The notes beneath the pieces were generated by a model. The model ran no database searches. It worked only from the letters and a program-made list of their open reading frames with translations, and had not been told where the DNA came from. The position numbers and the translations under genes were made by a program. Positions 6,169-13,223 of a DNA stretch of 16,130 bases are shown piece after piece (position 1 is the first letter of the stretch; the number at the start of each line of letters is the position of its first letter). Location: NCBI GenBank assembly GCA_900556585.1, contig USPD01000023.1, positions 1 to 16,130 on the forward strand, written 5' to 3'. This DNA is from an uncultured Eggerthella sp. GTDB lineage: Bacteria > Actinomycetota > Coriobacteriia > Coriobacteriales > Eggerthellaceae.

Positions 6169-8883
6169 CTATTCCATGCCACATATACTTGAGTTGGTTG
6201 ATAAATCATGCCAAAGCATTAAAGGCTTGCTTTGCATTTCGTAAACCCGAACAACTCCTTCTAGTTCAGGCGCAACTTCGTTTGTTGCGAAAATGCTAGA
6301 GGAAACATCGGTGAAGCTTCTAGTGAAGGCTGGGTTATAAAAAACCTGTTCAGGGTCTTCTAGTAATGCACCATAGTAAATATCTGCCTCTACCAAATCT
6401 TGGAATAGATGACTTCCATAGGACAGTTCAGGTGAATAGCCTGCTTCGGAGCTAGCAACTTCGCAGATACCTGCAAAATCGCAAATATCGGCAAATGAAA
6501 CAGGAACACCAAGCTCAGGCGATGAAGTGCCAATGCGACCTGGTACTAGCAACAAGCAATTCTTTTCTGTGCTTCGATAGTACTCATTTACGATGCCGAT
6601 AAGGCGTGCGATGGTGGGTTTTTCAGCGTGAGGGCAATGGTAATACTTTATAGGATCTACTTGCACCACAACGTCAATGTTGATCATACGTGACTTACCC
6701 ATTGCGCAGCGTTGAATGCTGAAAAAGGTTTTCTCTTTTAGTAACTCAGGGATATCAATTCGCTTACCCGACTGTAAAAGATGAAGTGGTCTGCATTGTA
6801 GAAGATTAACGACGAATTGATTTTCTTTCCCTACATTGATGGTGTATTCAATATCGACGGGATGTTCATAATTGCGTTCAAGGGTAGATAAAATATCAGC
6901 CATGAGTCTGGTAAATGTTTTGTTTTCGACTAACCCTTGGCAGGATGCAAATAATACAGGGCGATAGTGCCCTTGTTCGCGCAAACGGCCTTCAGCTTCC
7001 TGATCGTGCTCGAAGACTGCTTGTTGGGCATATCGAGGAAATACCTCAACTAGATCCAACACATTTCGTTCGCTTAATGCATGCTGCTGCAAATCAAGAA
7101 CGTCAGCATTGTGCTGTGAATAGCGATGTCTGTCTGCCCATGTTTGACTGATGCGTGCCAATGGCTTATCTAGACTGATAAGACGTGGATAGTCAGACTG
7201 AGTACGGTCAACAGCTTTGGTTCCTAAGCCTGCAACCAACCGAAGCATACCCGCATTGGGGTTCAGTTTGTCTGACCATCTATACATGCTGCGTGAATAG
7301 CCTACTCCAGCTGCTGTTGGTAAGAAAAGCTGATGGCCATAATGTGACCCGCTAACTCGTTGTACTAAAAGTGCCATCTGTTCTTCTTTGCGATCAAGTC
7401 CATTGCGACGGCGATATTCAAGAGCAGATGGATCCATGGTCGAAGCATACACCTGGCGAACAGCATTTTCGAAAGCGGCAAGACGGTCTTCTAGGGGACC
7501 TATGTTAGTGCAAAAGACCGATTCATACTTACCGGCAAAAGCGTTGCCGAACCCGTCTTCCAAAAAACTACTTGATCGGACGATGATCGGAGCTTGTCCG
7601 TAGTAGTCCAGAATCTGAGTGAATTGTTCGCGTATATCGTCAGGAAAAGAACCACTCAAAAAACCTTTAGCAAGTTCGGGCGCGGCAGAAATAAAACCTT
7701 CTTTGCTTCGCTGTTTAATGCGCGTTTCCCATAGGTTATTAGCAACTAGGTAGGAATAAAAAACATCAGAACCAATGTAGAACGAATCATGGGGTTCAAG
7801 ACGAGTGTATACCTGAGGAAGTTGCTGCTGGATGATTTTTCGTGCAAGAAGCATGCCGCAAGCTTTACCACCGATTAATCCTGTTCCAATCATATGGTCA
7901 CGAATTTCAAAATAATCAGGTGGGGTAAAGAAACGTTTTACCATTTCGCGCATTTTGATGTCTTTGGTTACCATCATATTGCACATTTTAGTGCAGGTGT
8001 TTTCGGTAATAGTTCCTTGTTCCCAGTCGCGTTGGGCAAGAGCAAAGAATCGATCCCAGCTGTCGATGTTACGGTTAGGTGCTGTTTTTGATCTCTTGTT
8101 TGCTAAGGCATAGAATCTGCTGGCATCCATGCCATCGGTGAGTGCTGAAACGTTTCCTGTTTCTGGTGAATATTGATGGGCAAGAAACATGGTTTCGCTA
8201 TAGCGGTTCCAAACCTTAAGAGGATGGATGTAGAGGCTAGCAGGAGCTTTCCCTTTTGAGCTCGGAATGGCAGAGGAAGTTCTGTCTGGTGCGTTAGTGG
8301 TGAACTTTGGTGATTCGATCGTTGTATTGGTCGTAGGGGTTAGTGTTGCGGATTCTGAATTAGTCGTGGGAGTTTCTGAATAAACATCAATAAGCAGTTG
8401 TGTGGTATCACGAATTTTAGCGATTGCCTGAAAGGAATGACCACCACGGATAATAGGGAAGTAGGCAACGGTATCGAGCTCGAACAAGTAAGGGCAGGTT
8501 ACACGAAAAAAATTCCCCATCATAAGATCTGCCGACCAGGCAGCTTGCAATTCGCTTAAACAGTCAAATACGTAGCAAACACCTCTCCCTTCTTTGGTAA
8601 TGATTTCGCGAACTTCAATAGTGAATGCTTCAAATCCCTTGTGAGGATTAAGTTCATAGATGGTAACTCCTGCCTGCTCGTTTACTAAAGGAGCATGTGA
8701 TGCAAAGCGGATATAGATCATAGGTCGATTATCTGCGACGCATTGTTTTACAAAGGGATTTACGAAGTAAGGAAAATCGGCAAGGGAGGAAAGCTGCCAA
8801 ACCACGTTATCACCTAAACGAATATTGTCAAAAACGGGATCAAGCTGTGGTATGCCACATGAAATTCGTTCGAACGCTGCCAT
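6169..8883 (-). CDS. KaiC-like (P-loop-less) domain plus PPDK-type ATP-grasp protein
   Basis: This is a 904-residue cytoplasmic protein of unknown reaction. Residues 9-165 resemble the RecA/KaiC fold: CGIPQLDPVFDNIRLGDNVVW aligns with the KaiC start and YVFDCLSEL (104-112) with its Walker B strand, but the GxxGxGKT P-loop is absent. Residues 168-213 are a Ser/Thr/Pro linker. Residues 330-700 are a PEP/pyruvate-binding ATP-grasp domain, with GLIGGKACGM (335-344), IIVRSSSFLEDGFGNAFAGKYES (from 433), GLGTKAVDR (552-560) and DIEYTIN...LLQCRPL (677-700). The C-terminus has the pattern GRIGTSSPELGVPVSF (782-797) and GSHLFQDL (823-830). The phosphohistidine and TIM-barrel domains of PEP synthase are missing, so it should not be called ppsA. 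ATG 8883 is chosen because AGGA precedes it; an in-frame TTG at 8907 has no ribosome site. Confidence 0.85.
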   Translation of the reverse strand: MAAFERISCGIPQLDPVFDNIRLGDNVVWQLSSLADFPYFVNPFVKQCVADNRPMIYIRFASHAPLVNEQAGVTIYELNPHKGFEAFTIEVREIITKEGRGVCYVFDCLSELQAAWSADLMMGNFFRVTCPYLFELDTVAYFPIIRGGHSFQAIAKIRDTTQLLIDVYSETPTTNSESATLTPTTNTTIESPKFTTNAPDRTSSAIPSSKGKAPASLYIHPLKVWNRYSETMFLAHQYSPETGNVSALTDGMDASRFYALANKRSKTAPNRNIDSWDRFFALAQRDWEQGTITENTCTKMCNMMVTKDIKMREMVKRFFTPPDYFEIRDHMIGTGLIGGKACGMLLARKIIQQQLPQVYTRLEPHDSFYIGSDVFYSYLVANNLWETRIKQRSKEGFISAAPELAKGFLSGSFPDDIREQFTQILDYYGQAPIIVRSSSFLEDGFGNAFAGKYESVFCTNIGPLEDRLAAFENAVRQVYASTMDPSALEYRRRNGLDRKEEQMALLVQRVSGSHYGHQLFLPTAAGVGYSRSMYRWSDKLNPNAGMLRLVAGLGTKAVDRTQSDYPRLISLDKPLARISQTWADRHRYSQHNADVLDLQQHALSERNVLDLVEVFPRYAQQAVFEHDQEAEGRLREQGHYRPVLFASCQGLVENKTFTRLMADILSTLERNYEHPVDIEYTINVGKENQFVVNLLQCRPLHLLQSGKRIDIPELLKEKTFFSIQRCAMGKSRMINIDVVVQVDPIKYYHCPHAEKPTIARLIGIVNEYYRSTEKNCLLLVPGRIGTSSPELGVPVSFADICDFAGICEVASSEAGYSPELSYGSHLFQDLVEADIYYGALLEDPEQVFYNPAFTRSFTDVSSSIFATNEVAPELEGVVRVYEMQSKPLMLWHDLSTNSSICGME

Positions 8884-8913
8884 AAAAATCCTATCAGTAA
8901 AGTGCAAGGAATA

Positions 8914-9043
8914 CGCAAGGGTATGCGTTTTCGTAAAAGAAACGCGTAAGAGCTGGTGTATTTATAAAAGCGGCATACAAGGGCTTGCGTATTCGTGAAA
9001 GTAACGCGCAAGACGCAAGCCCTTGTATTTATTAATTTGATAC
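8914..9043. repeat. Degenerate tandem duplication upstream of the ATP-grasp gene
   Basis: Two related units of about 62-66 bp lie end to end (roughly 8914-8976 and 8977-9043). Their shared core is CAAGGGnnTGCGTnTTCGTn followed by AAAGnAACGCGnAAGA, and both end in TGTATTTAT. Unit 1 contains a small hairpin, GCGTTT (8925-8930) with AAACGC (8940-8945). Unit 2 contains a 16-bp perfect inverted repeat described separately. The duplication starts 31 bp upstream of the ATP-grasp gene start and occupies what should be its promoter or leader. Confidence 0.7.
8975..9028 (-). promoter_or_regulatory. 16-bp perfect inverted repeat in the leader region
   Basis: ATACAAGGGCTTGCGT (8975-8990) is exactly complementary to ACGCAAGCCCTTGTAT (9013-9028), with 22 bases between. 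Read on the minus strand it lies about 90 bp before the ATP-grasp start and would form a strong RNA hairpin if transcribed, followed by GCCGCTTTTAT, a poor T-run. It could be an operator, an attenuator or a leftover of the local duplication. No promoter was identified with confidence. Confidence 0.5.
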
Positions 9044-9080
9044 ACAAGCTATATGCATTTTCCCTGATCATAGGAGGGCG

Positions 9081-9125
9081 ATGTTTCAATTGAGTAACGC
9101 TGAGGATAATAATGGAGTACGGTAG
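9081..9125 (+). CDS. Possible 14-codon ORF with strong ribosome site
   Basis: An ATG at 9081 follows AGGAGGGCG and opens 14 codons (MFQLSNAEDNNGVR) before TAG. The ribosome site is good but there is no visible promoter, no downstream gene on this strand within range, and the region is probably the promoter region of the minus-strand gene. It may be chance. Confidence 0.12.
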   Translation: MFQLSNAEDNNGVR

Positions 9126-9148
9126 ATTAAAACATCCGAACGACAAAA

Positions 9149-9179
9149 GAAAAAGGCCAGCTGCCTGAGCGACTGACCT
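9149..9179 (-). terminator. Intrinsic terminator of tRNA-Thr
   Basis: On the minus strand AGGTCAG (9179-9173) pairs with CTGGCCT (9160-9154), with one G-T pair, followed by TTTTTC. It begins 11 bases after the tRNA CCA end and is the expected terminator of a single-gene tRNA transcript. Confidence 0.75.
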
Positions 9180-9189
9180 GCGATTTTCG

Positions 9190-9265
9190 TGGAGCCAACG
9201 GCCGGACTCGAACCGGCGACCTACGCATTACGAGTGCGTTGCTCTACCAACTGAGCCACGTTGGC
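9190..9265 (-). tRNA. tRNA-Thr (anticodon CGT), CCA encoded
   Basis: The minus strand gives a full cloverleaf. The acceptor GCCAACG pairs with CGTTGGC, followed by discriminator T and an encoded CCA (9190-9192). The D arm contains GGCTCAGTTGGTAGAGC. The anticodon stem ACGCA/TGCGT encloses the loop CTCGTAA, with anticodon CGT reading threonine codon ACG. The T arm is CCGGTTCGAGTCCGG. The gene without CCA is 73 nt. It stands alone between its own promoter and terminator. Confidence 0.97.
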
Positions 9266-9296
9266 ATTGTGCTTACTCATGAATAAGCGCCCAAGA

Positions 9297-9325
9297 AGTA
9301 TACCGAAATTAAAGACTTTCTGCAA
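9297..9325 (-). promoter_or_regulatory. Sigma-70-type promoter of tRNA-Thr
   Basis: On the minus strand TTGCAG (9325-9320) and TATACT (9302-9297) are separated by exactly 17 bases. This is the clearest housekeeping promoter in the window. It predicts a start near 9290, giving a leader of about 25 nt before the mature tRNA at 9265. Confidence 0.8.
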
Positions 9326-9716
9326 GCATTTGCTGATAGAGCACTGTTCTTGTATGGCTATATTTTGCGAAGGTGGTTTTTTTACTTTTTCTTTTCTTAA
9401 CCTCTTTTTTTTCTTGTGGTTAACTGTACGGTTTGAAATTCATTGATGCGAAGAAGGTAACTTTTGAGTCAATATGCTTCGAATTGCTTTAGCGATATGC
9501 ATGATAAGAGAAAAATAATTCTACTGATAATCAATTTGCATATTCCGATGAAGCGAATAACGGACCTCTAGTCTGCTAGAAAATTAATTACGAGAGAGAT
9601 TCTTGCAAGACGTTCAAAGTAAACCTAATGAGTCTGATGAATTCTAAGATGTTGGTTTTTAATGAAAGGGAAAGAGGTCAAAACATTAGTTTGTTCTTTG
9701 GACAAGTTTAAGTTGA
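9326..9716. other. AT-rich gap with no recognisable gene
   Basis: This stretch has stops in every frame and long T tracts (about 9372-9417). I see no RNA gene, no repeat ends and no ribosome site leading to a credible ORF. Together with the remnant at 9717-9821 it looks like decayed sequence. Confidence 0.5.
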
Positions 9717-9821
9717 GCTCTTTCTTATAGTCTTTTGGTAGCGGGCGCTCTTGGTTTGCTGGGATTGACCGCAATAATTACAGCGGCTGTTGCTCGTAGG
9801 GTATTACGTCGTAAAGAGTAG
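9717..9821 (+). pseudogene. C-terminal membrane-anchor remnant of an unidentified protein
   Basis: An open frame starts after an in-frame TGA (9714-9716) and ends at TAG 9819-9821. It reads ...LLVAGALGLLGLTAIITAA followed by VARRVLRRKE: one hydrophobic helix and a strongly basic tail, the typical C-terminus of a surface-anchored or penicillin-binding-type protein. There is no ATG or ribosome site, and upstream frames are closed. An intrinsic terminator lies about 50 bp downstream, as expected at a true gene end. A gene whose front has been lost is the simplest reading; a very short membrane peptide starting at TTG 9735 is less likely. Confidence 0.45.
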
Positions 9822-9871
9822 CAATTTCGGTTAAGGTTGCTGTATAACAATCTTTAAGCGAAGTGCTCCTG

Positions 9872-9905
9872 AAGGCTGCAAGGTTATTACCCTTGCAGCC
9901 TTTTT
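9872..9905 (+). terminator. Intrinsic terminator
   Basis: AAGGCTGCAAGG (9872-9883) pairs with CCTTGCAGCC plus TT (9891-9902) around TTATTAC, followed by a T-run (9901-9905). It has the form of a classical plus-strand terminator. The only thing upstream for it to end is the membrane-anchor remnant, which supports that remnant having once been a gene. Confidence 0.85.
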
Positions 9906-9966
9906 ATGTCTGTTATTTCGAGGAAGATATACTTATTAATATGCCGGGGAACATAAGGAGGAATCT

Positions 9967-10908
9967 ATGAAAACGCAATTTAAACGAGTTGACCCATCTC
10001 AATATGCTCATGCTTGGGAGAATGTTCCCTATAGTGATCAGGATCCTTTGCAGGTAGTGCATATTTATACGCCAGGAAATGAAGGGGACTATCCGTTGCT
10101 AGTGTACGTAAATGGCGGCGGTTGGGTGCAGCAGCTTACTAACTACAATACGGTTCCTGGTGTATGGAAAGCGCCCTCACAAGGATATGCACTTGCTTCG
10201 ATAGGGTATCGTTTGGCTCCTCGGTGGTGCTGGCCAACGCAGGTATTAGATGTAAAAGCAGCCATTCGTTTTTTGCGCGCACACGCGCATGAATTTGGCT
10301 ACAATGCTGATACCATTGTGGCTTGGGGAAATTCTGCTGGTGGTCATATTTTGGAAATGTGTTGCGCAACAAATGGAAAGCGAACGTTCGAAGACCTAAC
10401 AATGGGATATGCTGATCAAAGTAGTGACATTCAGGGTCTTATTGCGTTTTATTCACCAAGTAATTTATATCAAGCAGAATTGGATAATTATATTAGCGTT
10501 GAAGAATTACATGCTTTAGCTGAATCGCCTGAAGGGTTAGATGACGATCGTCCAGGCATGGCGTTAAATTCTAATATTGAATTAGGATGTAGAGCCCTTG
10601 ATAATCCAGCGATTGCCGCCATGGCTAGTCCAATTAACTTTGTAACGAAGGATTTTCCGCCGACATATTTTGTTCAAGGACTCGCTGATCCTGTTGTTGC
10701 CTATACCCAAACAACTAGTATGTATAACAAAGTTGTTTATGAGTGTGGAGAAGACAGGGCAAAAATGGATTTAATACCTGGCGCCGTTCATGGTGATCCT
10801 GCTATAAAGGCTGATGAGATTACGAAAAAGGTATTTGATTTTGTCGATACCATTGTGTTTGGGAAAGTTCGACAGCGCCCTGAATTACTAGAAGTAAAGA
10901 CTTTTTAA
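9967..10908 (+). CDS. Alpha/beta hydrolase, esterase-like
   Basis: This 313-residue cytoplasmic hydrolase belongs to the alpha/beta fold, close to the esterase/lipase group with an HGGGW oxyanion motif. Here the motif reads NGGGW (49-53), with Asn replacing His. The nucleophile elbow is GNSAGG with Ser123. The other triad members are probably Asp241 (GLADPVV) and His275 (GAVHGD). The strand-helix order (ALASIGYRLAP, then DVKAAIRFLR, then the nucleophile) fits the family. There is no signal peptide. The ATG is well supported by AAGGAGG seven bases upstream. It is a single gene: an intrinsic terminator lies before it and a palindromic repeat after it. The substrate is not predictable; a small ester or carbamate is typical of relatives. 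Confidence 0.85.
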   Translation: MKTQFKRVDPSQYAHAWENVPYSDQDPLQVVHIYTPGNEGDYPLLVYVNGGGWVQQLTNYNTVPGVWKAPSQGYALASIGYRLAPRWCWPTQVLDVKAAIRFLRAHAHEFGYNADTIVAWGNSAGGHILEMCCATNGKRTFEDLTMGYADQSSDIQGLIAFYSPSNLYQAELDNYISVEELHALAESPEGLDDDRPGMALNSNIELGCRALDNPAIAAMASPINFVTKDFPPTYFVQGLADPVVAYTQTTSMYNKVVYECGEDRAKMDLIPGAVHGDPAIKADEITKKVFDFVDTIVFGKVRQRPELLEVKTF

Positions 10909-10936
10909 AGGACTGGATCCATTATTTGGCTTGTCG

Positions 10937-11200
10937 TGTCAAATAATGCAATTTGGGGCATTTGAAATGGAATCTTTGGGCGTTGGTGTCAAATAATGCA
11001 ATTTGGGGGCAAACAATTGAGGGGCTATTGGGGATTTCAATTGAAAGACAAAGCGCTTGTTACCCCAATAGCCTGGATGATTACATCGCATGTTTAGTGG
11101 CACCAATTTGGAGCGATCTAAGATGCCTCCAACACACTATATTTGACACAGCAAGGTCAAAAAGCGATTCCAAATGCCCCTAACTATGTATATTTGGCAC
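10937..11200 (+). repeat. Palindromic dispersed repeat, copy 2 (complete)
   Basis: This complete copy of the element at 1-261 has the same orientation. Forward motifs lie at 10937-10966 and 10987-11012. Complementary motifs lie at 11122-11149 and 11169-11200. Spacing within each arm is 50-51 bp, as in copy 1, and the sequence between the paired motifs is also partly complementary. The centre has a perfect 10-bp stem, GCTATTGGGG (11024-11033) with CCCCAATAGC (11063-11072). The block 11057-11086 matches 118-147 of copy 1 at 24 of 30 positions. It fills the gap between two convergent genes and could also act as a terminator for both. Confidence 0.8.
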
Positions 11201-11243
11201 TAGATAAGAAATGTGCAGGTAATTGGATTTAAACCTTGCATAG

Positions 11244-12755
11244 TTATTCCGTAAACACGTCAGCCATCTGTCTGTTTGCTACAGCTTTAGGAGTTTTCCA
11301 ATCTTCAGAGTCATCGGGGCGGGGAGCCATCTTGCTTTCGTCACCGCCAGCATCTTTTAGTCGTTTCAAATAGTTGCGTGCTTCTTTTGCGGTAACTCCA
11401 GAAAGTGCCAGCAGGGCAATCATGTTTGGAACCGCCATGCATGCGTTAAAGATATCAGCAATAGTCCAAACAGCAGAAACAGTCATGTATGGGCCAATAA
11501 AGATACAGGCAATGTAGAGCCAACGATAAACCTTTACAGCTTTTGCGCTGCGGTTACTGAAGTATTCAAGACAGCGTTCACCGTAATAGCTCCAACCCAA
11601 GATAGTGGTAAAGCCAAACAAAGCCAAGCATATCATCAAAATGAACGATACAACCTCAGGTGGAACGAATGGCAAACCAGCTTGGAATGCAGCGCTGGTA
11701 ACAGCAGCGCCTTCAAGTCCAGGAATGTTGTAGGTATTGGTCATAACAAGTGCGAGGCCAGTCATGGAGCAAATAATGATGGAGTCAATGAAAGTTTGGG
11801 TCATGGTGACCAAACCCTGACGAGCAGGTTCGTTGGTTTTGGCTGCTGCTGCTGCGATAGGTGCAGAGCCCAAACCAGCTTCGTTTGCGAAAATACCTCG
11901 CGCAAGACCCATTTGCATAGCAATCAAAATTGCGCCAAACATACCAGCGCCAAATGCCTGCAAACCAAATGCATGCTGAACAATAAGAAGTAAGGCAGCA
12001 GGGAGTTTGTCAATGTTGTAGAAGATCAGCGTGAAAGAAAAGATTAGAAACACGACAACCATTGCAGGAACAACGCGCTCTGAAACGGTTGCGATACGCT
12101 TCAAACCGCCAATAATAACAAGACCAGCAAAAATGGCGGTAACTAAACCACCAATAACGGTGGCAATAGAATATTCGGCACCAAACAGGTTTACAGTGTA
12201 GGCCATAGCAGGATCAAAGAAACCTGTTACTGCACTGGAAATGGAATTCACCTGAGTAAATGTACCAATACCAAACAATCCTACGCACATGCCAAAAAAG
12301 GCAAATAGCTTAGCGAGCCAACGCCATTTCTGACCCATACCATTTTCAATGTAGTAGAAAGGACCGCCTAAAACGTGACCTTTCTTATCCATAGTACGGA
12401 ACTTGACTGCTAGAAGACCTTCGGAAAACTTAGTCGCCATACCAAACAATGCAGCAAGCCACATCCAGAATAAAGCACCAGGACCGCCTGCTACAACAGC
12501 GGTAGCAATACCAACGATGTTACCAGTACCAACTGTTGCAGACATTGCCGTGCATAATGCGCCGAAGCTGGTAACTTCACCTTTGCCGCCTTCCTCGTTT
12601 CGGAAGGTGTAGTAAAGAGCTTTGCCCAGCGTACGGAACTGTAAACCATGAAGGCGGATAGTCAAGAAAATACCGCCCAAAAGAATCAATGCAATTAGGG
12701 GTGGACCCCAAATAAAACTATCTATGACCGCAAGAATATCGTTAAACGCGTCCAA
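11244..12755 (-). CDS. Sodium:alanine/glycine symporter (AgcS/AlsT family)
   Basis: This 503-residue inner-membrane protein with about 10-11 hydrophobic helices imports a small amino acid with sodium. Family marks are SATVGTGNIVGIATAVVAGG followed by PGALFWMW (about 70-98), GMATKFSEGLLAVKFR, and ANEAGLGSAPIAAAAAKTNEP (about 290-310). Length is typical. The start is TTG at 12755, preceded by AAAGGAA seven bases upstream; no in-frame ATG fits better. The C-terminal tail (about 460-503) is hydrophilic and cytoplasmic. A glycine riboswitch lies just upstream on the same strand, so glycine is the probable substrate or signal. The 3' end faces the hydrolase gene across repeat copy 2. Confidence 0.93.
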   Translation of the reverse strand: MDAFNDILAVIDSFIWGPPLIALILLGGIFLTIRLHGLQFRTLGKALYYTFRNEEGGKGEVTSFGALCTAMSATVGTGNIVGIATAVVAGGPGALFWMWLAALFGMATKFSEGLLAVKFRTMDKKGHVLGGPFYYIENGMGQKWRWLAKLFAFFGMCVGLFGIGTFTQVNSISSAVTGFFDPAMAYTVNLFGAEYSIATVIGGLVTAIFAGLVIIGGLKRIATVSERVVPAMVVVFLIFSFTLIFYNIDKLPAALLLIVQHAFGLQAFGAGMFGAILIAMQMGLARGIFANEAGLGSAPIAAAAAKTNEPARQGLVTMTQTFIDSIIICSMTGLALVMTNTYNIPGLEGAAVTSAAFQAGLPFVPPEVVSFILMICLALFGFTTILGWSYYGERCLEYFSNRSAKAVKVYRWLYIACIFIGPYMTVSAVWTIADIFNACMAVPNMIALLALSGVTAKEARNYLKRLKDAGGDESKMAPRPDDSEDWKTPKAVANRQMADVFTE

Positions 12756-12827
12756 GATGTTCCTTTCTTCTCGTCCTGCAGAACTTCAACCCTCAATAGA
12801 ACTAGATGAAATATCTGGAGGATACAG

Positions 12828-12856
12828 AAAAAAAGAATTCATTGAACGAATATGAA
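12828..12856 (-). terminator. Possible terminator in riboswitch expression platform
   Basis: Minus strand TTCAT (12856-12852) and ATGAA (12842-12838) can pair, followed by TTC and seven T residues (12834-12828). The stem is short and AT-rich. It starts two bases past the aptamer's closing helix, so ligand-dependent folding could affect it. Alternatively, control may be at the ribosome site near 12765. Confidence 0.35.
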
Positions 12857-12857
12857 A

Positions 12858-12961
12858 CTCTGTCCTTTTGCCTGAGAGTTTTAGCACTTGGTCATTGGCT
12901 TGGTGGCCAGCGCCATGCACCTTGCCCCTTCGGCACCTAGAAAGACTAGGATTCTCCAGAG
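12858..12961 (-). ncRNA. Glycine riboswitch, single aptamer
   Basis: The minus strand carries the conserved glycine-riboswitch blocks in order: CTCTGGAGA, a small hairpin CCTAG-TCTTT-CTAGG, GTGCCGAAGGGGCAAGG, the variable P3 arm, and AAACTCTCAGGC followed by AAAAGGACAGAG. CTCTG (12961-12957) closes with CAGAG (12862-12858) as P1. Only one aptamer is present; I found no second copy on either side. It lies about 100 bp before the AgcS start. In this class the RNA binds glycine in the nascent leader; repression of uptake when glycine is abundant would be the logical outcome here, but the direction of control is inferred. Confidence 0.93.
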
Positions 12962-13223
12962 ACCCCATCCATGCCCAGTTTCTTTCGATTCAAGGCACTT
13001 CTATGAGGATGTGACGAATGGTAGTGTACTACCGTTATTGTTTCGAAATGAAGTCAGGAATTATATTTTCCAGAAATACGGTTTTTGCGGTAGTTCAGCA
13101 TCGGTGAAGTGCATTTTGCTCAATGTGGCGTACGCCACCCGTGTAAAAGAGGCATATGCCACTCGAGCGAATGCGGTATGCTAGCCCATAAAGCACGTTG
13201 TCATTGACGTAGAAAGTGCATTT
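12962..13223 (-). promoter_or_regulatory. Upstream region of the riboswitch with palindrome cluster
   Basis: This gap between the SDR stop and the glycine riboswitch should contain the symporter promoter, although no clear -35/-10 pair stands out. Three related palindromes lie in a row: GTGGCGTACGCCAC (13125-13138, perfect), GGCATATGCC (13151-13160, perfect) and a decayed GCGGTATGCTAGC (13173-13185). Their centres are about 24 and 22 bp apart, two helical turns. The arrangement resembles a row of operators for a dimeric regulator. GAAGTGCATTT also recurs near 13106 and, with one extra A, near 13213. The rest is unremarkable. Confidence 0.45.

Noticed and set aside
8884..8907. Earlier TTG start of the ATP-grasp protein
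   Set aside because: There is no ribosome site before TTG 8907, whereas ATG 8883 has AGGA at good spacing and the KaiC-like domain begins right after it.
9190..9265. tRNA-Thr as the attachment site of an integrated element
   Set aside because: No integrase gene and no duplicated tRNA 3' end were seen in the window. The decayed region lies on the 5' side of the tRNA, not the usual integration side.
9261..9446. 61-residue plus-strand ORF overlapping the tRNA 5' end
   Set aside because: It overlaps the tRNA and its promoter, lacks a ribosome site, and its Phe/Leu richness comes from T tracts.
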